This document shows positions 24,305-32,591 of a stretch of DNA of 34,373 nucleotides, one piece after another. Every line of letters begins with the position of its first letter. The stretch's first letter is position 1. The notes below the pieces were generated by a model that saw only the letters and a program-made list of their open reading frames with translations, searched no databases and had not been told where the DNA came from. Where the stretch lies: NCBI GenBank assembly GCA_030603385.1, contig JAUVXW010000043.1, forward strand, positions 1 through 34,373, given 5' to 3'. This DNA is from Promethearchaeota archaeon. GTDB lineage: Archaea; Asgardarchaeota; Lokiarchaeia; Sigyniarchaeales; SOKP01. A program made the position numbers and the translations under genes.

Positions 24305-25558
24305 ATGAATGAAAAAAGCGATTTAAAACCAGAAGAAGCCGAAATATTAAGAGAATTAGAAGAATTTATAAGGAAGCCTATTCCTCGAGTAGAAGACATA
24401 GGGGATTCGACCTTTGGGGTTAAAATAGATGGCGATCATATAACAGTTCTAAAGTTGGATGGTAAAGTATTACGAAGACTAGGCGTAAAAAAATTAAAGA
24501 CACTACCAGAGTCGATTGGAAACCTCACTTCACTTAGTTTACTTTATTTACCTTATAATAATCTAATAACTATCCCTGAGTCGATTGGAAATCTCACATC
24601 GCTTAAATATCTTAATTTTAGATCAAATAGATTAGAGACAATTCCAGAATCAATAGGAAATTTAAAATTTCTTAGAATACTTCTTTTAGAAGATAATCCA
24701 TTAATGAGTATCCCCGAGTCAATCGGAAATTTATCATCCCTTAAGGAACTATATTTGAATAGAACTAAGCTAACGACGCTCCCAGAATCAATAGGTAATC
24801 TTTCCTCATTAGAACAACTATGGTCAGGATTTAATAGATTAGATTCAATTCCAGAAACAATAGGGCATTTAAAATCTCTCAAAATACTTTATTTAATGGA
24901 GAACAATCTAACATCTATCCCTGAGTCGATTGGAAATTTACCTTCTCTTAAAGTACTTTATTTAGGTCGTAATGATCTCACAACTCTTCCTGAGTCATTC
25001 AAAAATTTAACATCCTTAAAATCTCTCTTTCTGTGGGGAAACAAAATAAAGGAACTCCCGAAGTCAGTAATTAAACTTAAATCACTCGAAACGCTACGGT
25101 GGGACGATTCTAAAGAACTAATTACATATAAAGCTTCAGCTGAAGCTACCTCTTTTCGATCTAGTATAATGAGCGAGCTTAAAAATGCTATACCATCACT
25201 TAAAAATGGTAGCCTTCTAGAAAAACCTAATGAGGAAGAAATAGAAGCGAGAGAAACTGAAAGACTCAAACGTATCGAAGAGTTAATAGAAGTAGAAAAA
25301 GTTTTAAAGAAGAATCAACAGGTAAAATTTTTGGTAAGCATCGCTGAATTAGGAGATATTAAAAGATATGCTCAAATTTCTCGTCAAACGCAATCTGAGT
25401 TTATTCGCGCTGCAATAAGGGATAAAATAAAATTATTAGAAGCTCAATTAAAAAATGAGAGTTTAGAAAAGAATAAGAATATACACGAAGACAAGTTAAG
25501 TTTAGAAGAATTGAAAAAGATTCGAAATGCATTAGAAAGATTAGAAAAGAAAGAGTAA
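24305..25558 (+). CDS. Leucine-rich-repeat protein with C-terminal ribbon-helix-helix-like segment
   Basis: 417 residues, ATG with GGGAGGAA nine bases upstream. Residues 60-275 hold nine 23-residue LRRs of the TLPESIGNLSSLKxLYL type (short, plant/SHOC2-like consensus, as in many Asgard proteins). Residues 280-335 are charged helices. Residues 340-383 read as a ribbon-helix-helix unit: strand VKFLVSI, helix A ELGDIKRYAQIS, turn, helix B QSEFIRAAIRDKIKLLE, with the SEFIRxAI signature of CopG/Arc-type DNA-binding proteins. A coiled coil (residues 385-417) follows. RHH proteins bind palindromes as dimers, and two palindromes lie upstream, so autoregulation is plausible. The RHH call is from pattern only. 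Confidence 0.85.
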   Translation: MNEKSDLKPEEAEILRELEEFIRKPIPRVEDIGDSTFGVKIDGDHITVLKLDGKVLRRLGVKKLKTLPESIGNLTSLSLLYLPYNNLITIPESIGNLTSLKYLNFRSNRLETIPESIGNLKFLRILLLEDNPLMSIPESIGNLSSLKELYLNRTKLTTLPESIGNLSSLEQLWSGFNRLDSIPETIGHLKSLKILYLMENNLTSIPESIGNLPSLKVLYLGRNDLTTLPESFKNLTSLKSLFLWGNKIKELPKSVIKLKSLETLRWDDSKELITYKASAEATSFRSSIMSELKNAIPSLKNGSLLEKPNEEEIEARETERLKRIEELIEVEKVLKKNQQVKFLVSIAELGDIKRYAQISRQTQSEFIRAAIRDKIKLLEAQLKNESLEKNKNIHEDKLSLEELKKIRNALERLEKKE

Positions 25559-25759
25559 TTGTGAGAGAATAGTACTCATTCTGTTTTTGTTTAACAAATT
25601 TATTTCTTGTACTATTGTGAAAAGTTCGAGATGCTTGATGTAAACTTTTACAATTAATAAGATATAAATTATGAAAGTTTTATAATGGAAATGTGAATTT
25701 AGAAAGAATTATACTTCTCATTATAAATTTAAAACATAACCACAACCTTAATTATAAAG

Positions 25760-26797
25760 GTGAAACTCATCGAAAGCATTCACATCGATAATGTCTCTTA
25801 CCGTAGATTAATTAAATTATTGAGAGTCAAAACAGGTCTAAACTTTGAATATTATAATAAGCCTTTTATTGAAAAACGTATAAAATCAAGGATGATTCGA
25901 GTAAATTGTGATGATCCTGAAGATTATTTAAAACAAATTTCCTCACAGAAAGAAGAGGTAAAGAAATTTGTGGATGGTTTCACAATAAATTATACTTTCT
26001 TCTTTAGGGATTATGATGTTTTTGAAACCTTCCAAGATATTCTACTGCATGGTTTAAACGTTTCTAAAAAAGATGTGAATAGTGATATTAAACCTGCTCC
26101 TTCGAAACGGGCTAATTTTCGCACAAAAGCTAATGCTGCTAAAAATATAGTAAAAAATAGGAAATTAACATATAAACCAGAGAAATCTTATGTTGATATC
26201 TTTATCTTTCTTAATCAGTTAGCATTTTACAAAAAAATAAAACTTGTTCCAAGTGAGAAAAATTCGATAAACGTATGGTCATGTCCGTGTGCAACAGGTG
26301 AAGAACCATATTCAATTGCCATGATTATGGATAATCTTAAAACTCAAGTTCCACGTTTCCCAAAGTACAGAATTGTGGCATCTGATATAGCACATGAAGC
26401 CATAGAAAAAGCAAAAATTGGTATATATACCCATGATTCTATGAAAGAAATTTCAGATTATTATGAAAACAAGTATTTTACTAAACAAAAGACTCATTTT
26501 GGATATAATAGTTCAATAAGTGGAACAATTAAAAATAAAGTTGAATTTGTAGAAGAAGATGTAACAACGGGTCATAATAGGCCATATAAATATGATATTA
26601 TTTTTTGCAGATACCTTTTAATCTATTTTAATCGCGAGAACCGCGCTAAATTTCTGAAAATTATTGAGAATCGGTTGGTTGAAAATGGTATTCTAGTATT
26701 GGGTAAAACTGAGACCCTTTTCGATTCATGGGGTAGTTTAAAGTTAATTGACTCAAGAAATAGGATCTATATTAAATCTCATTCCAATTTATATTAG
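25760..26797 (+). CDS. CheR-type protein methyltransferase
   Basis: 345 residues from the GTG at 25760. N-terminal helical CheR domain ends with FTINYTFFFRD (canonical LTxNxTxFFR). The SAM fold follows: WSCPCATGEEPYSIAM (173-188, canonical GCxxGEEPYS), ASDIAHEAIEKAKIGIY, and DIIFCRYLLIYFNRENR (canonical DxIFCRNVLIYF). CheR methylates glutamates of chemoreceptors. Between the two domains (about residues 97-168) lies an extra Lys/Arg-rich stretch absent in standard CheR. No receptor, CheA, CheB or CheY is nearby, so a different target protein is possible. The start is not certain: GTG lies within the AAAGGTG sequence that could be its own Shine-Dalgarno. Confidence 0.85.
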   Translation: MKLIESIHIDNVSYRRLIKLLRVKTGLNFEYYNKPFIEKRIKSRMIRVNCDDPEDYLKQISSQKEEVKKFVDGFTINYTFFFRDYDVFETFQDILLHGLNVSKKDVNSDIKPAPSKRANFRTKANAAKNIVKNRKLTYKPEKSYVDIFIFLNQLAFYKKIKLVPSEKNSINVWSCPCATGEEPYSIAMIMDNLKTQVPRFPKYRIVASDIAHEAIEKAKIGIYTHDSMKEISDYYENKYFTKQKTHFGYNSSISGTIKNKVEFVEEDVTTGHNRPYKYDIIFCRYLLIYFNRENRAKFLKIIENRLVENGILVLGKTETLFDSWGSLKLIDSRNRIYIKSHSNLY

Positions 26798-26814
26798 AAT
26801 TTTGATTATGCTAA

Positions 26815-27618
26815 TCAAAGTATAAAAGGAATAAGAGCCTTCCGTTTTTTAGGATAATCAGTAAAAGTATTTACATACCATAAATGATTAGATCGCGCCC
26901 TAGGTGCAAGGTTCGCAAATGTCCACACAGCAAATACGAGTCCCGGGAAAGACCATGTCATAATTGCCCATTCTGTCCATTCCGTAATCTCTCCTAAATA
27001 ACTAGGACAACTCACGTATCTAAACATTCCTCCATAAGGGATTTTATATTCTGTTTCTCCTGGTTTCCTTAATTTACGGATAATATAGTCTGAATGCATA
27101 TTGATTATAAATCCACATATGAAGATAATAACACCGATAATAAACATAGGAGTTAAAATCCAATTTGTAGTATAAGGAGTAGAAAAAGTATAAATCCATC
27201 TTGCTTGCAAATAGGTGTTAATACCATTAAATGTAATCCCCATGAAAATAATTGTTATAGGCATAGGCTGTTTACCACGTATTAAAAAAGGGAATATAAA
27301 TGTTCGTTGGCAATAATGCACCATCCACATACCCATGAAAATTAGCGGGATTAAATCTGTTTTGCGATCTCCTATAAGATAGTATATAATATAGATAATA
27401 ACTGTTGGTATTTCCATTAAAAACCATCCCAATTTGTTGTTAATAGTAGGACCCCATTTCTTATTTACATGTTGACCATAACCAGCAGGAATAAAAAATA
27501 GCGCTATGAAAACAAAAACCGAAGATAATCCTAAACACAACATTAAAAAGTTGTAAATAAAAAGTTCATCCATCTTAATTAGATAATAGAATATATTTTG
27601 AGTTTTTAACTTATTCAT
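26815..27618 (-). CDS. Steroid 5-alpha-reductase (SRD5A/DET2) family membrane reductase
   Basis: 267 residues, about six membrane helices. The whole length matches plant DET2/animal SRD5A: KKWGPTINNKLGWFLMEIPT (DET2 has GWGPTVSPPIAWFVMESPT), MVHYCQRTFIFPF, FNGINTYLQARWI, INMHSDYIIRKLRKPGE, and a C-terminal run of IPYGGMFRYVSCPSYLGE, ITEWTEWAIMTWS, LAPRARSNHLWY and YPKKRKALIPFIL. The family reduces a C=C next to a ketone (or enoyl-CoA) with NADPH. In an archaeon, isoprenoid or polyprenol chains (as in SRD5A3) are more likely substrates than steroids; this is inference. ATG at 27618; the ATG at 27573 (MDELF) is an alternative start. Confidence 0.9.
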   Translation of the reverse strand: MNKLKTQNIFYYLIKMDELFIYNFLMLCLGLSSVFVFIALFFIPAGYGQHVNKKWGPTINNKLGWFLMEIPTVIIYIIYYLIGDRKTDLIPLIFMGMWMVHYCQRTFIFPFLIRGKQPMPITIIFMGITFNGINTYLQARWIYTFSTPYTTNWILTPMFIIGVIIFICGFIINMHSDYIIRKLRKPGETEYKIPYGGMFRYVSCPSYLGEITEWTEWAIMTWSFPGLVFAVWTFANLAPRARSNHLWYVNTFTDYPKKRKALIPFIL

Positions 27619-27756
27619 TCTACTCTTCTACGAGAAGGACAAATAAGTATGTTTGTAAGGTTTATAATCAAATAATTTAACTTTAATAGATAACATTCAT
27701 TTTTAGGTTTATCATCTGATAAAAGAGCTATTAACGAAGTTAAAAGGATACCACAA

Positions 27757-28443
27757 ATGATCTCAAAAACTAATCTGGAGAAGTGGTCCTGCGCTTTAAA
27801 CATAATAGGTTGTATTCAATTTATTATTTTAACTTCAATTGCTATGTTTTTTTATAAAGGAGGGACTTATATTGATCCTTCCACTTCTCGTTATGTATTT
27901 TGCTATAATTATTTTAGTGATTTAGGACGAACTGTCGCTCATTCGGGAATTTCTAATACATTCTCATTTATCCTCTTTACAGTTACTCTAAGTATATGGG
28001 GTGCCTTTCAAATTCCATTTTATATTATATTCCCCCGCTTCTTTAGGAGTTCTAAAGGATTAAAAAAATTCTATTTTACTGGATCTATTTTAGGAATTCT
28101 TACTGGAATATTCTACATCGGTATTGCATTTACACCTTCAGATATCACTAATTTACTACATGATATATTTGTTTTTCTTGGATTTGGCTCTATTTTATTG
28201 AGTATTATCCTATATGCTATTGTAATATTTAAAGATAACAATTATGATAATTTGTATGCTACTGTTTTTACAATTACGGCAATAATTTTAGGTACATATT
28301 TTTTAATCCTATCGTTTTCTCCCAATAGTCAAACCACTGTTGGTCTATATATTTATGTGGTAGGGCAAAAGTTTATGATTTACACCCTTTTAATATGTAG
28401 TATTGTTCAAGGATTTGGTGCTCTAAAACAACTACCGGCTTAA
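27757..28443 (+). CDS. Membrane protein, DUF998-like
   Basis: 228 residues with six hydrophobic helices. A conserved-looking loop NYFSDLGRTVAHSG between helices 1 and 2 resembles the SDLG motif of DUF998 and of related Frag1/DRAM-like membrane proteins. ATG preceded by AAAGGAT with seven bases of spacing. Divergent from the DET2-like gene. Function unknown; family assignment tentative. Confidence 0.65.
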   Translation: MISKTNLEKWSCALNIIGCIQFIILTSIAMFFYKGGTYIDPSTSRYVFCYNYFSDLGRTVAHSGISNTFSFILFTVTLSIWGAFQIPFYIIFPRFFRSSKGLKKFYFTGSILGILTGIFYIGIAFTPSDITNLLHDIFVFLGFGSILLSIILYAIVIFKDNNYDNLYATVFTITAIILGTYFLILSFSPNSQTTVGLYIYVVGQKFMIYTLLICSIVQGFGALKQLPA

Positions 28444-28518
28444 ACTTATTCTACAATAGTTTTTAAGGCTTTTATCCTTTTTTTTACTACCATTCATTTT
28501 AAAACTAATTTAACTACG

Positions 28519-29253
28519 ATGAGTAGAGAACAACAATTAATAGAAAGGCTCCGATCTGGTTCTTTGAAAGCTATAATCTTTGATTTTGATGGGACTTTAC
28601 TTGACATACGAGAAATACTTGAAAAATCAATTGAAGAAATTCTTGTTAAAAAAAATATTAATATCGATATGGAAACAACAATTCAAGAAATCGGGGCTTT
28701 GCTAGAGACAATTCAAGGATACCCCTTACCAAAAGTATTACTTGAATCCTATGAGATTTTCAAACATATAACTAGCTTACAAAAATTAAGTTATTTTAAA
28801 CAATTAAGAATAGCTATGGAGATTTTTTCGAAATATCTCGAATATTCAAAAGATGCTCCTTTACTGTCTGGAGTGAAACCATTGATAAAAAAACTTGCTA
28901 AATCTCACGATCTTTTTATTGTTTCCCATAATAAAACAGAAACAATTAAGGAGCATTTAGAAAAAGAAAGTATTGACGATTGTTTTAAAGGAGTTTATGG
29001 TAGTGATAAAATTCCTGTACAAAAACCAGATCCAATGGCACTTCAACCACCTTTAGAGACATATAATAATCGTAAAAGAAATGAATTTCTAATGATAGGT
29101 GATATGCCATCAGATATAACTGCTGGTAGCGAAGCAGGGTTTTGGACTATAGGCGTTGCAAGTGGAGTAAGTAAAAAAGAGATTTTATCAGAATATAGAC
29201 CAGATCTATTAATAGATTCCTTTGATGATTTATTAAAAATATTAAAAAATTAA
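28519..29253 (+). CDS. HAD-superfamily hydrolase (phosphoglycolate-phosphatase-like)
   Basis: 244 residues. All four HAD motifs: FDFDGTLLD (nucleophile Asp22, Asp24), SHNKT (Ser136), KPDP (Lys169) and GDMPSD (194-199). The cap after motif I is helical (C1 type), as in Gph/PGPase-like phosphatases. Substrate not determinable. ATG start; 75 bases after the membrane-protein gene. Confidence 0.9.
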   Translation: MSREQQLIERLRSGSLKAIIFDFDGTLLDIREILEKSIEEILVKKNINIDMETTIQEIGALLETIQGYPLPKVLLESYEIFKHITSLQKLSYFKQLRIAMEIFSKYLEYSKDAPLLSGVKPLIKKLAKSHDLFIVSHNKTETIKEHLEKESIDDCFKGVYGSDKIPVQKPDPMALQPPLETYNNRKRNEFLMIGDMPSDITAGSEAGFWTIGVASGVSKKEILSEYRPDLLIDSFDDLLKILKN

Positions 29254-29415
29254 GTCTTTTTCTGAATGAAACTAGCACCTAAGAAAATAAATCATTGTTT
29301 TTTCACATTTTTGTGTACTTAAATATAAAAACCAATTCTACTATGGTATGTTTAATTCATTTTATTTAAAAATAAGAATATAAAATATATATTAAAAAAA
29401 TCTAAATGATTAATT

Positions 29416-31830
29416 ATGAAAATTTCAAAAAGAAATAGACCACTTGTCTTAATTTCACTTATTCTTTTTCCTATGGTAATCATACTTTGTTCCTTTAGCT
29501 TAAATGTCCAAGCTGGACCACCTATTCCCGAACCAGATCCTAATAATGGTTGGCATTGGGATGTCGATGTAGGAGATCAGATATATTTCGAAGGTGAATT
29601 TATACTAACGAATTCTACCAATGGTGAAGTATATTCAATGTGGAAAGACATTTGGATCTATAATATTACAACTATTGAAGATGTTATTATCGACTGGTTA
29701 GGAACACATGAGTTTTCTCAAGTTAATGCGACACAGTGTTATTATAATGTCACAGAGGGAGAATTAGAAGCCTATTATGACGGATACTCATCAGAAATTG
29801 CTCTTTTCGGATATGATAGCACTGATCCTATCACACATCGAATTAGGGCAGGTAATAATGGAATACCCTTTATCTTACCCATTAATGGATCAAGTGGAGT
29901 AGAAGTTGATATATTAGCCCCGATTATAAACGAAACCTTTTATTATCCTATGGGAAATATGGCATTTAATGCTTTTGATAATTATGCTTTTGATGTTGGT
30001 TTAAATAGGATACATTTCTGGAATTCTACCGATGGATTTTTTTCAGATGGCTATTACTATGATAATGGAACCTTGGAATATGGAGAGGTTTATTTAGAGG
30101 CATATATGGGAGACGGTCCAATTTATATAAATGCTACGATAAGACAAGTTAATAATTATGATATTACTGATGAAGTCGAATGGGGTGTTAATGTTGGAGA
30201 TGAAATCCCTTTTACGATGTATATGGGTTCTAGTGATGTGGATGATGCTGATGAAATAATACTAAATATTACGCATTTTGATGAGGTATTGTTTAATAAA
30301 TCGAAAAATAGCTTTAGTGATGAAGATAATATCTATATGGTATATCAAGCTGTTTTTGCTGATATGTTCATGTGGAATGGAACAGATTATAATTTCATAG
30401 AGAATACCATGATAAGTGCATCTAATAATTTTTATCCCCAATATTATGATGAAGTAGGAGGAGATCCAATAATGCCTCTCCTCTGGCCTATAAATGTTCC
30501 ACTGGAAGACTATGAATTTATGTGGAACCTTGATACACTTCGCATCTGGGAGGGAATGCGCTATGATACGATAAACATTATGGAAAATGGATTGCTTGAG
30601 TTTGAATTGAGCAATTCCACAAGCATAGATTATGTAGAAATCCAAATGAATAAAACAACTGGTATTACAAAATCATTTCTAAATATAAATTCTGAAGAAG
30701 AAGTTATGTACTTTGAAGTAAGGTCTCAAACTTTAGTGGATTGGTCTGTAAATGTTGGTGATATTCTTTATTATAAAAATAATGAAGAAGATTTATGGGA
30801 TGAAAAAGCAACTATACTTGGAATTGGTAGTGTATATGCAAATATGAGTGAAATGTTTGTTCCAATGGGAATAGCCTTACCTTCTGGTCAACCAGAGTAT
30901 CAATTCTTTTCTTACCTCTATGCTAACATATTTGAGTGGGATTCTAATACAAATTCTTGGGATCTTGATGATGGACGACCATTTGCTATAGCAAATATTT
31001 ATTGGCCAATATCACCTCTACAATTTGAATTCGGTCCTCCTGTATTAATGCCAGAAGGAACAACGAGCTCTGAACTTTCTGGTCTCTTTGATTTTTATAG
31101 CAGTGTTTTCGATGTTATTACATATAGTCCTGGCCATGTACTACTTAGAAATTCTACATTAGATAGAGAGCTAAATTTTTATTTCGACGAGACTTCTGGA
31201 AGAGTAACAATGATGTCTGGCTGGATGAAACAACCAACTCCAGGATCAGATTGGAATTACATGTCAATTTACCCCAAATTCTATGAAGCACTCACTCCGG
31301 GATCAAATTCCTTTACATTAAGCACTGATTTTGATTCAGGAATAACTGTTAGTATGGATGTTGATGTAAGTATAGGAGTGCCAGAAGCGGCATTAATCTA
31401 TAATTATTTCACAATGAATCCTGTGAACGTGTCGTTGCCAAATGGCACTGCTATGGCTTACTTTGATCAACTATTCGTCAATCATTATTTAATTAGCGGT
31501 AATATTACTATGACAATAACTCTCCCCACATCTATAGATCTTACTGAAATGATATTCTTCTTCTATGCTTATAATATGAGTGGGACCCATGAATGGGATT
31601 CTCCACCTCCAGAATTTTACATTGACTCTGTCACTTATAATTTTGTATTAAATACGATAACAATTGAGATGCCAGCATGGGATAGAGGGGTAATATCTGC
31701 AATGGCTTATTTTTCTATAGAAGATATTCCTGATACGGTTGAAGAAATACCGGGTTATAACATATTCTTCCTATCATTGATGATGATAATTGTCTCTGGT
31801 CTAGTAATTAGGAAAGTACGCAAGAAATAG
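29416..31830 (+). CDS. Large anchored surface protein with three repeats
   Basis: 804 residues. Signal segment (VLISLILFPMVIILCSFSL), extracytoplasmic body, then a C-terminal helix (IFFLSLMMIIVSGLVI) and basic tail RKVRKK. Three related modules start WDVDVGDQIYF (residue 48), WGVNVGDEIPF (256) and WSVNVGDILYY (443), about 190-210 residues apart; the final region (620-780) is a different beta-rich domain with an Asn/Ser-rich composition. Very rich in Asp, Asn, Tyr and Trp, typical of archaeal S-layer-type or adhesion proteins. The VGDxIxF motif is also seen in the 4395-5114 protein. Function unknown. Confidence 0.8.
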   Translation: MKISKRNRPLVLISLILFPMVIILCSFSLNVQAGPPIPEPDPNNGWHWDVDVGDQIYFEGEFILTNSTNGEVYSMWKDIWIYNITTIEDVIIDWLGTHEFSQVNATQCYYNVTEGELEAYYDGYSSEIALFGYDSTDPITHRIRAGNNGIPFILPINGSSGVEVDILAPIINETFYYPMGNMAFNAFDNYAFDVGLNRIHFWNSTDGFFSDGYYYDNGTLEYGEVYLEAYMGDGPIYINATIRQVNNYDITDEVEWGVNVGDEIPFTMYMGSSDVDDADEIILNITHFDEVLFNKSKNSFSDEDNIYMVYQAVFADMFMWNGTDYNFIENTMISASNNFYPQYYDEVGGDPIMPLLWPINVPLEDYEFMWNLDTLRIWEGMRYDTINIMENGLLEFELSNSTSIDYVEIQMNKTTGITKSFLNINSEEEVMYFEVRSQTLVDWSVNVGDILYYKNNEEDLWDEKATILGIGSVYANMSEMFVPMGIALPSGQPEYQFFSYLYANIFEWDSNTNSWDLDDGRPFAIANIYWPISPLQFEFGPPVLMPEGTTSSELSGLFDFYSSVFDVITYSPGHVLLRNSTLDRELNFYFDETSGRVTMMSGWMKQPTPGSDWNYMSIYPKFYEALTPGSNSFTLSTDFDSGITVSMDVDVSIGVPEAALIYNYFTMNPVNVSLPNGTAMAYFDQLFVNHYLISGNITMTITLPTSIDLTEMIFFFYAYNMSGTHEWDSPPPEFYIDSVTYNFVLNTITIEMPAWDRGVISAMAYFSIEDIPDTVEEIPGYNIFFLSLMMIIVSGLVIRKVRKK

Positions 31831-31850
31831 ATAAAATCTAAATTTTATTC

Positions 31851-31861
31851 TTTTTTTTTTT
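31851..31861 (+). terminator. T-run after the surface-protein gene
   Basis: Eleven consecutive T, 21 bases after the stop codon of the surface-protein gene. Archaeal RNA polymerase terminates at such U-tracts. Spacing to the following thioesterase ATG is 30 bases. Confidence 0.45.
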
Positions 31862-31890
31862 CTTTATATTATTTTAAAGATTTAATTCAT

Positions 31891-32334
31891 ATGATGGAAA
31901 GAAAAGATTCCTTAAGGCAAAAATTGTTGAGTGCTACAGATACTACAAGAGTTAAAGTTAGGTTTAATGATACTGACACGATGGGCGTGGTTCATTTTAA
32001 GAATTATATGATATATTTCGATGACGGATTTGTGAGCTTCATGAACTCAATTAAAAATAAGCGGAATATTGAGGAAATGATTCATGAAGGCTTAGCATGT
32101 GGAGTAAAACATGTTGATATAACTTATGAAGGGTCTGCTATATTTGGAGATTATGTAATTGTGAAAACAAGAATAAAAGATATTGGAAACAAATCAATTA
32201 CATTCATCCATGAACTATCAAAAGAATCGGATAACACTTTATTAGCCAAAGTAGAAGCCGTACGATTCGTTTTAAATTTAAAAACCAACAAATTAATGAA
32301 TATTATGGATTTTCTTAACTACTTTTTAAAATGA
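31891..32334 (+). CDS. Acyl-CoA thioesterase, 4HBT/FadM-YbgC family
   Basis: 147 residues, single hot-dog fold. RVKVRFNDTDTMGVVHFKNYM matches the catalytic loop of the YbgC/FadM group (RYxDTDxxGVVYxxxYL). The later part ITYEGSAIFGDYVIVKTRI and RFVLNLKTNKLM are the usual beta-strand pattern. Hydrolyses acyl-CoA thioesters. ATGATG start. Next to a fused acyltransferase, which suggests a role in acyl-chain metabolism, though the 257-base gap between them argues for separate promoters. Confidence 0.85.
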   Translation: MMERKDSLRQKLLSATDTTRVKVRFNDTDTMGVVHFKNYMIYFDDGFVSFMNSIKNKRNIEEMIHEGLACGVKHVDITYEGSAIFGDYVIVKTRIKDIGNKSITFIHELSKESDNTLLAKVEAVRFVLNLKTNKLMNIMDFLNYFLK

Positions 32335-32591
32335 GTAGAAAAATATTTGAAAAATATAATCAAAATTGTCATTCTACTTCTTAATCTTGAGTAAGATATC
32401 CTTTATTAGAATATCTTATTTCTATTACATTTTCTGAAAATAAACATAATTACGTAATTTTCATATTTTTACGGGTATTATTCTAACCGTTATCTTTTTA
32501 TTAGAATAAATAATTATTTGACTAAATAATTAGCTTAAAAATTGAGTTTATTAAAATTTAGAGCTTTTTTTAATAAGAGAAGTTGAGTATT

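Noticed and set aside
24553..24882. Open minus-strand frame of 109 codons opposite the LRR gene
   Set aside because: It is the antisense of the repeated LRR codons, which stays open because the repeat has a fixed codon pattern; the same holds for 24958-25269.
27615..27803. Minus-strand frame of 62 codons between the DET2-like and DUF998-like genes
   Set aside because: It overlaps the start of the plus-strand membrane gene, whose Shine-Dalgarno and ATG are good, and shows no family-like sequence.
30262..30645. Minus-strand frame of 127 codons opposite the large surface protein
   Set aside because: Antisense of a repeat-rich gene with signal and anchor; the product is not protein-like.
32392..32418. 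Inverted repeat TAAGATAT-N11-ATATCTTA in the gap after the thioesterase gene
   Set aside because: All arms are A/T-rich and the repeat is far from both genes; chance is a sufficient explanation in such DNA.
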